Positions 47,086 to 57,972 of a stretch of DNA of 64,000 bases are shown in pieces; positions within the stretch are counted from its first letter, which is position 1, and every line of letters begins with the position of its first letter. Origin of the DNA: Cytospora piceicola (Eukaryota > Ascomycota > Sordariomycetes > Diaporthales > Cytosporaceae). The position numbers were made by a program, and so were the translations under genes. The notes beneath the pieces are model-generated. The model saw nothing but the letters and a program-made list of their open reading frames with translations, made no database searches and was not told the DNA's origin. The DNA is taken from contig JALQBC010000016.1 of assembly GCA_023375675.1 (NCBI GenBank), forward strand, positions 372,001 through 436,000. The letters run 5' to 3'.

Positions 47086-49344
47086 ATGGAAGCACAACCC
47101 AAGAGGAGAAGGCTTCCAGCCTTACTAGAACGTGTCACCACAAAGGTTTCGTCAAAAACAAATCTGGGGCTGTCGGACGATTCACCTTCAAGCCGAAAGG
47201 CCGAGGTAGATCACGAACACGCCCAGGACGAGAAGAGGGAAAGTCGGCTTGGAAGGCTCGGCCGCGGCATTCGGCGGTGGAGAGCGAAACGGAGGAAGTC
47301 ACACGGCGAGTTGCAACGGATGCCACATGCGCCATTCCCACAAAAGCTCACACCGTCCGAGGAGAGTGTTTCAGTCCACGATGGCCCACCGCAGACTCAA
47401 GAGATTGTCTCACAGGAGACCAGCACGGATCCGACAGCCCTACAGGAAAAGAGCATTGAGAAGACCACCCCAGAGGAGAACATCGAAACACCAGAACCGG
47501 CTACTCAGAAGGAGATTACTCCAAAGCAAAAAGTTCCAGAGTCGACGGCACAAAAAGATGGTCGCACACAGAAAGACCCCCAACCAAAGGCCATAGTACC
47601 GTTCGAAACTATTCAAAATGAGGCTCTTCAGAGGCAACATCTGCCCCGAGCAGTAATACCGGCGGAGAAGGAGGACATCCCAGAGCCGATCATCACACTG
47701 CCGACTGGATACAGCCCACTAGTCTGGTCAGAGATTGCCCCTCAGGTCAAAGTCACAAAAGACAGGGTGGTCGTCTTTATGCGGGCCAGACGGCATGCCT
47801 ACGAATTCGCCAGGAGCATATCGGAAGACGGTCGAGCCTACTGGACAGACGCATCTCACAGATACTTGAAATTCCCCGGGGAAGACTCGTCCCACCATGG
47901 AGGTATCGCGGTGGCGCACCGGCTGAGCAAGAGCCAGTGGAAGATCTATTCTGCACACGTTACGGGGCTTTCGAATACATCTGATCTTGAAAAACTTGCG
48001 ATATTATTGGCTCTGCAAAGGGCCGTCCGAGACAGGGAGGCTGAACTCAGAGGAAATCAGAACGACATGGACGAGCGCCCGGTATTCAAAGTCTGCAGTG
48101 ACAGCCTGTCTGCCTTGGCATGGATCGAGAAGGCCATCAGTTTGGGAATCGCGATAAGAAGGGCAGCCCACAAACTGGAAGGAACGGCAGACGACGCCAA
48201 TGACCTCAATGGTCTCCTTACGCTGTCTGCGGAGCTGGAACTGTCTGGTGTATACCGGTTTGATGACTACACATGCCCAGAAAAGACCTTCACAGCCTCG
48301 ATTGGCAGAAGAGTCCTCGAGGATTACTACAAGCTACGCAAGCTGGGCCTCGTTGAGTTCCACTGGGTACCGGCACACACGGGACTGCTCGGCAACGAGA
48401 TCGCAGACGAGGCAGCTAGTATCGCTTGTCTGTGGTACGCGAAGGCAGCGCCTCGTCTGGGCCAAGGAATCGGTCTGGTAATGCCGCTGAGGGTTCTCGA
48501 ATCTCGAGGGAGGTTGCAGCCAGGATCTCGGCCTACGGATATGATGGCCTTGCAGACCCTAGAAGGTGCCAAGGACCTGTGGACTGTCCTTATGGTAGAG
48601 GGCTCGAAGAGACCGACTATGGTGCAGTCTGCAAATCAAGTGAGGACGATCACCAGTCCAGGTGATGTGCAATCCATGAAGCACGTATTGCCACCGCCTA
48701 CCTCATGTGCCAATGGAATCATCGACTCTGGAATGGTCTCGATGTCCACCACAGTGGAAGGATGGACCCAACGACATATGAACCAGCAAACCGACATGGC
48801 GCTGCAAGCCATATATACAACAAATCCAGGACTACAGTTCGTACCACATGAGCCAGGCCTCACAGCGGAAGCGAAGATTTCACGGATTTCGAGAGGACAG
48901 GGAAAGAAAAACTGTGGCATACCTGCGCATCACACAACAGAGTGCTCTGACAAGCTTTCCGAGCAGAAACAGGTCAAGAGGAGGTGCGCGTACTGTGGCA
49001 AGACTCAACACGACACACGAGAGTGCTTTGAGATGTTTCCCGAGCAGAAACAGGCGAGGCCGAAAGCATACAGAAGATGGGCTGGTCGAGCTCATCTAGA
49101 AAAGGTCTCTCCTGGAGCCTTCTCGCTGATGAGCCGTCTTCACCCTCAGCTGAAGGGTGTCTCCTGTCGGGCAGACATGTCGCAGTACATGCTCGGCCGC
49201 GCTGGCCTCGGTCATGACCTAACTGCCCTGCCTACCTACAGGACCATCAAGTTCCCGGTGAAACGACCGGAAGCGGAGTTTTCTGACCAGATAGCGTCTC
49301 AATATCGCCACTTTCTGCTGGCCAAGTACGAATGGCCCCAGTAA
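47086..49344 (+). CDS. RNase H-domain protein with C-terminal CCHC zinc knuckle, no reverse transcriptase
   Basis: This is an uninterrupted 752-aa frame. The start is the first ATG of the frame. The N-terminal 200 residues are charged, disordered and Gln/Glu/Pro-rich. Residues about 250-450 are an RNase HI-type domain with all four catalytic acidic residues in place: D255 (WTDAS), E302 (EKLAILLAL), D339 (CSDSLSALAWI) and D441 (NEIADEAA), with the HWVPAHTG stretch between. Residues 634-647 form a CCHC knuckle (C634, C637, H642, C647). A second, degenerate knuckle lies just before it (CGIPAHHTTEC) lacking its first Cys. Such RNase H plus knuckle modules occur in the ORF2 of fungal LINE retrotransposons, but here there is no reverse transcriptase or endonuclease and no flanking element ends. 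The frame shows no RIP. It may be a domesticated retroelement gene or a stand-alone fungal family. Confidence 0.8.
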   Translation: MEAQPKRRRLPALLERVTTKVSSKTNLGLSDDSPSSRKAEVDHEHAQDEKRESRLGRLGRGIRRWRAKRRKSHGELQRMPHAPFPQKLTPSEESVSVHDGPPQTQEIVSQETSTDPTALQEKSIEKTTPEENIETPEPATQKEITPKQKVPESTAQKDGRTQKDPQPKAIVPFETIQNEALQRQHLPRAVIPAEKEDIPEPIITLPTGYSPLVWSEIAPQVKVTKDRVVVFMRARRHAYEFARSISEDGRAYWTDASHRYLKFPGEDSSHHGGIAVAHRLSKSQWKIYSAHVTGLSNTSDLEKLAILLALQRAVRDREAELRGNQNDMDERPVFKVCSDSLSALAWIEKAISLGIAIRRAAHKLEGTADDANDLNGLLTLSAELELSGVYRFDDYTCPEKTFTASIGRRVLEDYYKLRKLGLVEFHWVPAHTGLLGNEIADEAASIACLWYAKAAPRLGQGIGLVMPLRVLESRGRLQPGSRPTDMMALQTLEGAKDLWTVLMVEGSKRPTMVQSANQVRTITSPGDVQSMKHVLPPPTSCANGIIDSGMVSMSTTVEGWTQRHMNQQTDMALQAIYTTNPGLQFVPHEPGLTAEAKISRISRGQGKKNCGIPAHHTTECSDKLSEQKQVKRRCAYCGKTQHDTRECFEMFPEQKQARPKAYRRWAGRAHLEKVSPGAFSLMSRLHPQLKGVSCRADMSQYMLGRAGLGHDLTALPTYRTIKFPVKRPEAEFSDQIASQYRHFLLAKYEWPQ

Positions 49345-50275
49345 CATGGACGGTAGAGATCGGGTCCACGGGTAGGTTGTAGGAGTTTGTATCTGACAGT
49401 AATCAGCCTGCCGGTCAGCGCCCTACCTCCGAAACCCTTCTCATTGACGACTCGGGCCCCCGTTGGCGGCACTCTAGTACGTGAAAGACACCGATATGTC
49501 TTGATCGATCAAAAGCATCATTACGCGCGCGGTTGTAGGCAGACGCTTCATCATCTTCATCTTCATCATCATCATCATCATCATCATCATAGCTTTCGGA
49601 GTATCAGGGCTGTTGCCAAAATTGTACGGACCTAGCGAAACAAAACAGAGTAAACATCAACAATATAATACAGATTAACTGGCTTTCTAGGCCTACAAGA
49701 TGTATTGGAGTTCAAATAAGTCGTGCCCACCTGTTACCGTTGCTCCGCGGTCAAGTGATGTACAGTAGCTCCTGGTGTTTATTTGACACTTACCTCAGCC
49801 TCGACGCTCGCCAGTCAAGAGTATCTACAAGACGTAAGTTTTAGCTGGGAGAGGTCGGTAACCCTTATTTGTAGACGGACAGGACCAGCGCACTTACACG
49901 AGATCCTAGGACCTATACGAGGTCTTCAAGGGTACACTAAATTAGTAACTGGGCCGATTATAGTAACGGGCGGATAGTCCTCTAGACTCACAAACTGCCA
50001 ATCTCTGTCAGGACCTACAACCATGAGATGAGTCTTACAGATCCGACGGAAGCCTCAGAAGACCCCGGGAGTAGCTACGGTACCTAGAAATACTCACGGA
50101 GCTCAATGGGGTTTATGCAAACGAGAGTTTCCTTTCATAAGGTATATTCTCTAAATAAGTATCCCCTAAGAATATAAGTAAGCCCTTACGACGAGGCACG
50201 GAAACTAGCCGCCGCAGGATCGCTCTGCCGGCCTCGCGTGCTCGCTTTCTTCCGCACTCGAGGGAATCATTCCCC
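49345..50275. other. Intergenic region with ATC/TCA repeat
   Basis: No gene is supported. A TCATCT/TCA trinucleotide array lies at about 49551-49590. The sequence downstream of about 49640 is moderately AT-rich. It separates the RNase H ORF from the 3' end of the minus-strand aminopropyltransferase-like gene. Confidence 0.5.
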
Positions 50276-52169
50276 TCACCAGCTCTCCCACACAAAGTCC
50301 GGCAACACGAACCTCATGACCTCCCAGTGGCCCAGGGCGCTCTTGCCGTGCCACTTCTCCAGCGCGGAGGTGTCGTTCCTCCTCAGGACGGCCGCCTCCC
50401 CGCCGGCCGTGAAGTCCCTGTCCGCGAAAACCTCGTGCCTGGGCACGAGGAAGTTCTGCCGCATGCCGCTCCGCAGCAGGTCGGCGGGGGCGGCCCCGCG
50501 GAAGGTCACGGGCCGGCCGGCGTCCTTGACGCAGAAGATGACCATGTTGGTGAAGTCGCGCTTCTCCCTCTCGACCAGGGCGTCGTCGCGGGCCTGCTCG
50601 CGGAAGATGCGGCACGAGGGGAAGACGGCCTTGATGGTCTTGTAGACTATCTTGGGCGGGGGCAGGGTGAAGTCGCCGGCGTAGTTCTGGGACGGTGTCA
50701 GTGAGCCTGCGTGCGTGGAAGGGGGTTTTAGTCACGACGGGGAGCGAGGGAAGACGTACTATTGCAATGACACCGTTGGGCTTCAGTAGGGCGTTGAGGC
50801 TCTGCAGGAATTCCAACGTGAACAGAGCGATGGGTTCTGCTCCGCCGGTAAATACGTCGTGGACTATGTAGTCAAACTGGGTGTCGGTGTTGTTGGCGAG
50901 GTCGCTTGTGTAGGTGACCGCATCCTGGATGACTGCCGTGTGGTTGGATGGTAGCCGGAAGTACTTGGAGGCGAAGTCATGCACTACAGGATCAATCTCA
51001 ACGACGGTGGTATCGACCCCATGAGCAACAAGGGCTGCAGGGGTGGTACCAATTCCAAGACCGCTGGTGGGACGTGTAAGTCAGGTGTTCATCTTGCTGG
51101 CTTTGGGTAGTTCGCAAACTCACATAACGAGAGCCTTGGCCTCATTATCAGGGACCGGCTCGGGAACCTCAACGAGCCGTACACCTTCGAGCATGGTGAA
51201 GACACCATAGATTGGCTCTGCGACTATCGGCCCCTTGTACCGAATCCACTCTCCGCCAAGAAGACTGTGGTCACATCTCATCACTCGATATCCAGCCTTG
51301 AGGTTGTCCGCGACCGAGATGTAGCCGGTCAATGACTCCTTCCTGTCGTGCAGTATCCAATCATTTGCTATCATTGAGGCGTTAAGGGATTGAGTTGCCG
51401 TGGGTGTCATGACATGCGTATTGAAGAAGGCTGTGTGCAACAGTGCCGGAAGAGTGAGGATCAGCAGCTTGGACGGGGCGACAAGAGCGTATGATGCGCC
51501 GAGTATGGTCTCCAAGACCATCCGAGTCTGGAAGATGCTCTTGCCAACGTACTGGCCCAGAAGCCTCGCTGATCCCGACTCGACTGCCCTGTAGTAGAAA
51601 TAAGATGCAATGCCAGGGGAGGCGTCACGGATGAAGCCCGGGACGAAGGACATGTCGGCACCGTCGAGGAAGGTGGCCGTAGAAGCCACGGACAGGACCA
51701 TCAGGGGAAACAACGTGAGGCTCTCCGTGATCAATGGTCCATGGTACGCAGTGAATATGCCGCTGAACTTGAAGAGGAAGAACTGGACCATGGGGATATA
51801 CAGAGCGATGACAGGCAGCAGGCGTGTCATCCTGACAGGTAATATGCGGCCAAGGTGCAGGTTACAGGCCCAGCCAACGAAGCAGGCGGCCATGACGAGC
51901 TTGTTGTGCCATATTGACACGGGTATAGAGCCGTATACCGGCGATAACGCCAGTTCGGAGACGTTGGCGTAGACGGCGACGAGGCCGAGCAGGACGGCCG
52001 ACCGCAGGTAAACGGAGGCTTGCTCCGTCAACCACCTTCCCCATGTCTCCTCCTCCGCCTTTGCTGCCAGGTTCCTGAGCTCATTCTCGAAGGATTTGGG
52101 GGTAGAAGAAGAATCAGCTTTATTCTTGGGCGTCTGTTTCGACTTGCCGGATGCCTTTTTTGGAGGCAT
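50276..52169 (-). CDS. Spermidine-synthase-like protein with N-terminal membrane domain
   Basis: Three exons give 586 aa: 52169-51124, 51063-50760 and 50686-50276, with introns of 60 bp and 73 bp and GTGAGT and GTACGT donors. The start is the ATG in the GGCATG context at 52169; the frame has no earlier ATG. The first 30 residues are Lys/Ser-rich, then come about six to eight hydrophobic spans within residues 50-285. From about residue 345 the protein reads as a class I methyltransferase/aminopropyltransferase Rossmann fold: VIGLGIGTTPAALVAHG, the acidic VVEIDP strand, then FDYIVHDVFTGGAEP and LNALLKPNGVIAINYAGDF. In spermidine synthases this fold transfers aminopropyl from decarboxylated S-adenosylmethionine. 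Membrane-fused versions exist in bacteria and fungi but their substrate is not settled, so polyamine synthesis is inferred only from the fold. The divergent neighbour is the methyltransferase OPI3. Confidence 0.85.
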
Positions 52170-52910
52170 GGTGGTGAACAATGAGGTGAGGCAGGGAACA
52201 ACTATAGATTACCTAGGTACCCCTGAGTTGAAGAATCAATATGGTCAAGAAGCGAGTAAGACGGAAACAATATGTACAGAAGTTTGAAGAAATCCGAACA
52301 AATACCCAAGCAAGTATGTAGCAGACCCAGCTGCCTATTATCAGATGCTGTTTCTCTGTGCTCTGTGCTCTCTGTGCAGTTTGAAGCTGTGAAAGGGCTG
52401 ATGATCTGTTCTCACAGCACGAGTGCCCTGCACAATATCCCCAAGGCTCTCTGAAACATCCGAGAATACTGAGCCGAAACACACCAGAACCCACTAAACC
52501 CACCAAAGTCCACCCGGGACACTGGCACACACTGGAGCTGTAATCCCTGCCCTTGCCCCTGATATCGTCCACGGCTAACAGCGGATAGTTACTGTTTTAT
52601 TTCCCCTGCGGGAACCGTACTATCCCAAGTACGGACGGCGTCCAAACTCTACCAAGGTACTTAAGCCCGTCCGCCAATGACGCAACAACAAGGTGATCCT
52701 TTTCGGAATCTACAGTTAGACAAGCTGTTTGGATGCATGCATGTGACAGGAAGGTACCTTGATGTATATGTAGCGAGAGAGGGGGGGACTGAGGGGAAAC
52801 AATACCTTTGCGCACCGAAATACTCAAACGTATTAAATCCCAGTCCCGCAAACACACTCACTCCTCTGATCTTCACTCACGGTCGTTACAACAACTAGAA
52901 CACAGTCACG
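52170..52910. promoter_or_regulatory. Shared divergent promoter region
   Basis: This 741-bp region separates the starts of the minus-strand spermidine-synthase-like gene and the plus-strand OPI3 gene, so it must contain both promoters and leaders. A TAGGTACC-type motif lies at about 52212-52220. I find no obvious TATA box or tandem operator. No coding sequence is seen. Confidence 0.6.
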
Positions 52911-53727
52911 ATGGCGCCTCATACTATTCCTCAGGAGCATCAATTGGTTGATTTCAGCCAGAAGAGCCTGCTCAGTAAGTGTCTCCTCCGCAACGATTCT
53001 GCGTTATACTTTGTACCTGGTGAACAGCTCCCTGACCATAGCTCCCAGTCTCTGCCGCTGCCATTGCCTTCAACCCCACCTTCTGGAAGTAAGTTAAGCG
53101 TCTAAAGAGATACACTCACCTCTCATCTCATTACTCGATGCGAGAAACGCCCGACGAGGAGATTGGCTCACATTCTTTCACCCCACCAGCATCGTCGCCC
53201 GACGGGAATACCGCACCCGCTTCCTCACCAAGGCCTTTGGCGGCAGCGCCCAGACGGCATGCTACGCCCTCGCCGCGACCATCTTCTCGCTGGGCATGGT
53301 GCGCGACATGCTCTACGAGCGGGCCCTGCGGCACCAGCCGGCGCACCCGGCCCTCGAGGCCGGCGCGGCGCGGTACCTCGGGTGGGCGCTCATCGCGGCG
53401 GGCAACGTCCTCGTCGTCTCGTCCACGTGGGCGCTGGGCATCACGGGCACCTTCCTGGGCGACTACTTCGGCATCCTGATGGACCGCGTGGTCACGGGGT
53501 TCCCGTTCAGCGTCTGCGGCGCCCCCATGTACTACGGCTCGACCCTGAGCTTCCTGGGCACGGCGCTGCTGTACGGGAGGCCGGCGGGCGTGCTGCTGAC
53601 CTGTTGGGTGTTTGTGGTGTACCTCGTGGCGCTGCGGTATGAGAACCCGTTCACGGCGGGTATCTACGCTAAGAGGGACCGGGAGGCTGCTGATGAGAAG
53701 AAGATTGAGGGTAAGAAGCAGAAGTGA
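52911..53727 (+). CDS. OPI3: Phosphatidyl-N-methylethanolamine N-methyltransferase (phospholipid methyltransferase)
   Basis: This endoplasmic-reticulum enzyme catalyses the last two S-adenosylmethionine-dependent methylations of phosphatidylethanolamine to phosphatidylcholine. Three exons give 213 aa, close to the 206 aa of yeast Opi3: 52911-52974, 53049-53088 and 53190-53727. The introns are 74 bp and 101 bp. The first donor is GTAAGT after Leu-Leu-Ser, and the 40-nt second exon restores ISAAAIAFNPTFWN. The frame then continues through IVARREYRTRFLTKAFGG, several membrane spans (AACFSL to LGWALIAAGNVLVVSS), LGITGTFLGDYFGILMD, FPFSVCGAPMYYGSTLSFLGTAL with the conserved methyltransferase Glu/Asn-containing end YENPFTAGIYA, and a Lys-rich ER-retention-like tail KKQK. 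The start is the first ATG and the C-terminus is complete. Confidence 0.95.
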
Positions 53728-54152
53728 GGGTGAGATGTAGTGATAAGTGTGTCAGCTTCAGAGAGGGGACTTCTCTGGTGGCATGGTGATGAGACAGACA
53801 GACGTAGGAGGAACTGGGTGATGAATTGGCCATGTCGCCTCGAGGAGGCGTCTGGGACGGCTTTGGGGGTCGGGAGACACCTGACTGGGATGGAGAGAGT
53901 GATGCGTCAAGACGGGCTACATCTACAGGAGCAGTTACACATAAGCATCTCCTTAGAAGCCTGCAAAGCAATTGTTGACAATGACATGGAGTATCTTCGC
54001 CAACACAACCTGCCCTAGACTATCGTCATCGAGTAGTCCAAGTGAATTCCTATACCTCGCTGCCTTGGCTGTCCGGCTGCGACTTGGTTGTGTCGAGGGA
54101 CGAAAGACAGAACAGTAGAGACAGATGACGAGGCTAAACGGTCGGAGAAGGG
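53728..54152. other. OPI3 3' flank
   Basis: Between the OPI3 stop and the left terminal repeat of the RIP-degraded element. It is normal GC sequence with no supported gene and probably holds the OPI3 3' untranslated region. Confidence 0.5.
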
Positions 54153-54230
54153 ACGGATCACGGATTATATACGGGAACGGTCGCCTTAACTATACTACAG
54201 GCTACGGGGACTATGTAGGTCGCGGCTATA
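54153..54230 (+). repeat. Left terminal inverted repeat of the RIP-degraded element
   Basis: About 78 bp, beginning ACGGATCACGG and including GAACGGTCGCCTTAAC. Its inverted partner lies at 57357-57431. Differences between the two are mainly transitions expected of RIP, with one or two short indels near the outer end. Confidence 0.75.
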
Positions 54231-54343
54231 CGCGGCCCGGAGGTAGCCGAGCTACCTGCCTATATAAACTTAATAGTGCCTACGTTCGCTACCCTTAATT
54301 ATTATATATAGATTAATTAAAGCTACCTAAATTAACTAAAGCT

Positions 54344-54365
54344 AAAGCGATAATATTATCGCTTT
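54344..54365. repeat. 22-bp perfect palindrome near the left end of the element
   Basis: The sequence from 54344 to 54365 is its own reverse complement (half-site AAAGCGATAAT). It lies about 190 bp inside the left end, within RIP-degraded DNA, so it may be an old subterminal binding site or a by-product of symmetric mutation. Confidence 0.7.
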
Positions 54366-57356
54366 TAAATATAGTTTATAGCGATTTAAATCTACGATTT
54401 AAGTATACTAAAACTCTATAATAACCTCGCTATATCGCTTAACGTAAGATATACTACGGTAACCGTTACGCTATCCGGTAAAGCCTTTATAAGCTTATCT
54501 TAACTTATTTATAGTAGGTTTAATACTTATTAAATCTTTTTAAGCCGGCTAAAATATACTGTTAGCCGTATCCGGCTATAGCGTACCCGGCGTAAATAAA
54601 GCTATTACAGGCGTACTTATAGTCTTATTAGCCTACCCGGCTTACCTACTTTACCCGGCCTACGTTTACTTACTTTACCTAGCTTACCTAGCTTATACGG
54701 CTTACGCGGCTTACGCTTACGCCTATAGGCCTGTCTAGCTAAACGCGATTAACTATATAAAACTATTTATAATAGCCTATAACTATATAACGGTCTCTTA
54801 TAATAGTATTATCTGTTAAACGGCTATAAGCTGTTTCGGCCGTATAATACGCTTTCTTTATATACCGGTCCTTTTACCGCGGCCGTGTCTACCTTTTCTG
54901 TTATTTTATATATATAAAAGGATATTATAATAAAGGTTAAACTAAATACTAGTATTATATATTTATAAAGCTGTTATAAGGTATAATTACGTATATATTA
55001 CCTTCGTAAGGTTAGGTTTAAAGATTTTATAAAGTATATAATTAAGTAAAGGGTTACTACGCTATAAGTGCTAGTAAAAGTCGAAGTTAATAAAGAAAAG
55101 CGGCTCGGATATTTTAAGTTTTTTTATAATAAAGTACTAGTATAATAGGCCTTATTATTTCTATATAGAATAATATTAGCTTAGCTTAGATTTATATAAG
55201 GAAATAACGTATTATAAAGTACTTAGAGTATTAATTAATACGGTTACTATTAGTAAGTGCTTTCTTTATAAAATTAAACTGCTTTTAAACCTTAAGAATA
55301 GCCTTATATAATACCTGCTTATAAAGATATCTAAATAGTAGCTTATCGGCGAAGGTAACGATCTTTTAATAATAGTTAATACTAATTCCCTTTTTAAACT
55401 ACTATTAAATACGTTTAGTTAATTAAATAATCTTTTTATAAAGTAGGTCGAGGTTAGTATTTCGATTTCGAAGCAGTTTTTTAAAAGCTATATATAAGCC
55501 TTCGCTATACGATATTACTTTAATACCGTAGTTTCGGCTAGCTTTAACGGTATACTAAGCAAACTACGTAACTATAAGGCTTTATATAACCTTAAAGTAC
55601 GTAATAATAGCCGGCTAGTTAGGAAATTCTATTTTTACTATATCTTAAATACTTATAGCCTCGTACTCGGTCTCGGTATATAAATAGCTATAGATACTAG
55701 CTATAATACTATCGGTATTTAAGGTATAAGATTTATTAAGTTTATATAATAGCCCTCGTTTAATATAGCTAAAGGTATAAGGATTATTATAGCCGTAAAG
55801 GCTTAGCTGTTAATCGCAGTTTTTAAAGCTAAGAAACTCGGTAGCTATTATAGGTACGCTATAATTAATAAATATATTACCGTTTTTATTAACTACTACC
55901 TTATTACCGGAATCTCGGCTAGTTTTATATATAGGTTTTTAGCTGTAGCTACTACCTTTACCGCTGCTAATATTACCGAGGAAAGTACTTTAAAAAGAAT
56001 TAGTTTATTTCCGCTTTATATTATAAGCGACGTTTTTTAGTACATGCTATAAGCAGATTTAGTAGTATATATTAGTAAAGACCTTATACGCTACGTTTTT
56101 AAAGGCTTTATTATAGTTAGAAATTAATACTTTAAAAAAGGAAATAGTATATTTAACTGCGATTTTTCGTATCGTTTCGAGTACTTATATAAAGTTAGCT
56201 TATTTTTCGCCGCTTATTACAGCTTAAGCGATATTAAACGTAGAATAAAGGTAGGTAACGTTATATAACTAAAATAGTAATATACTAAAGGTATTAATAT
56301 TATATATATTATCGGTAGATAAAAATTCCGGGTTAGACTGCTATATATTTAGTAACTATTTATACGTTTAGAAAATACTATTAATTAAGCTATCCGGGTA
56401 GTTTAGATTTTTACAATAAACTTTAAAAATAATATTTAAGTTATTAGTAAAGGTATAAAAGAACTGTTAAAAGGGCGTTTATAAGCTTTACCGGAAGAGC
56501 CGGCAGGCCTATAAAGTGTTTTAAATATTATAGCGGTATACGGTTATACCTTTAAACTAACCGTATAACTACTTTTATATATCGGCGGTTAAAGCTTTCG
56601 GTATTGTAGCTAACTTATATAAACACTACCGGAATAGTTTATTCTGCTATCGCCGCTTCCGGTATATCGTAATATCGGCGGCGTAAAGGTCGGGCTTATA
56701 GCTATAGTCGTTAGCTAGTACTTCGAAAACTTATATATTTAAGCCTTTTAAGTATATAGCTTTCGTTTTCTATAGGTAGTTTTTAAGGGTAGTCGACGTA
56801 ATAAGTAGTACGCGGGTAAAGACGGCGAAAAGGTAACCGAAAGCGAGGTTATCTTTACGATTTCTCGAGATATCTTTATAGTTATAGACTAAGTAATATT
56901 TAAAGTCGTACTTAGTCTATAGTCTTATCTCCGGATCTTTATTAATATACTACTGCTTCTATACTATAAAGCTTATAGCTTCGGCCGTGTTGTTTATAGC
57001 TTCGAGAAGGCCTTTAAACGTATTAAAGGTAACGTAGTTAAAAGTATTAAAAGTAACTAAAGCAGTCTTATAGCCTTCGGTAGGTATAGGTTAAAAGGAT
57101 AGGGACGGGGACTATAAGGCGTAACGGTTTAAAGATACTATAGCCGGAATAATATATAGCCCGGCGAGATTTAGTAGGCCGGTGATATTATTATATATAC
57201 CGAGGGGATAGCGGCGCCGGTAAGGTATATAAGGTAAAAAATAGTAGTAATAGCTTTAATAGCCGTTAAGTTATATAGTATTATAGAATAAATATTAAGG
57301 TTAGCTACTATATAGCTAAATTTAGGTAGGCGGGCGCTCCTGTGTGTATTAATTAG

Positions 57357-57431
57357 ATATAGCCCGGCTTATATAGTCTCCGTAGCCCGTAGTATAGTTA
57401 AGGCGACCGTTCTTATTATATACGGATCCGT
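57357..57431 (-). repeat. Right terminal inverted repeat of the RIP-degraded element
   Basis: Inverted copy of the left end. On the plus strand it ends in CGGATCCG at about 57423-57430. Beyond it the sequence returns to normal GC and normal CpA/TpG frequency. Confidence 0.75.
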
Positions 57432-57972
57432 AAGTGGGCCGTGTGAAAACCGTTACGTGATTGGGACGTTTTGCTTGGTTGTTTCTGGCCTTGTCTCATT
57501 CTAGATTCCAGATTCCAGGGTCCAGAATCCACAGTCCAGGCATACCTAGGTACTGTCGTGGAATAGACTAAGCCACGCCTTTCCGACTTTGATCAATTCT
57601 GAACATGGCGATTCAGCTTGAACCTGAAAGCATCACCAAGAACGCCATACTCGTACGGCCTCCAACTTCAATCCTCGGCCTCAATTCTACCACCAACTTA
57701 AGACGAACTGTAAGGATACCTAGGTACTAAGATAATTGAATTGTCTCCGTCGTTCTTTCTTTTGTAAATGCAGACTACAACTTGAGACTTGAGCCATCAC
57801 CATTATCCTCGCCATTTCACCGTTCATCTGTCTTCTTGCCTCGTGTGTTTGCAGTTCCATCTGGGACTGCGGAAGGAATGAGCCAGACCCATGGAAATTA
57901 GCTTGTGACGAAATTTCTGGAGCGCTTGGAGTCGCAGAACCGTTCCTTTCTACCATTTGAAGGGGCAAAACC
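57432..57972. promoter_or_regulatory. NRAMP gene upstream region
   Basis: This 541-bp stretch separates the transposon from the NRAMP start. It has TAGGTACC motifs near 57545-57553 and 57716-57726 and a short direct repeat of GATTCCAG type at about 57506-57530. It presumably holds the NRAMP promoter and leader; the transposon now ends about 540 bp upstream of the start codon. Confidence 0.5.

Larger units (their letters stand above)
54153..57431. mobile_element. RIP-degraded DNA transposon with terminal inverted repeats
   Basis: This AT-rich island of 3.28 kb stands out from the GC-rich surroundings. The two ends are inverted copies: left about 54153-54230 and right about 57357-57431 share the core GAACGGTCGCCTTAACTATA with only C-to-T or G-to-A differences elsewhere (AGGCTACGGGGACTATGT at the left against GGGCTACGGAGACTATAT, rc, at the right). 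Inside, TpA is very frequent while CpA and TpG are nearly missing and CpG survives, which is the context preference of RIP acting on duplicated DNA. All six frames are full of stops, so no transposase can be read and the superfamily is open. Target-site duplications could not be fixed because the flanks are TA-rich. Confidence 0.85.

Noticed and set aside
54153..57431. Naming the transposon superfamily
   Set aside because: All frames are destroyed, no DDE motif can be read and the target duplication is not clear.
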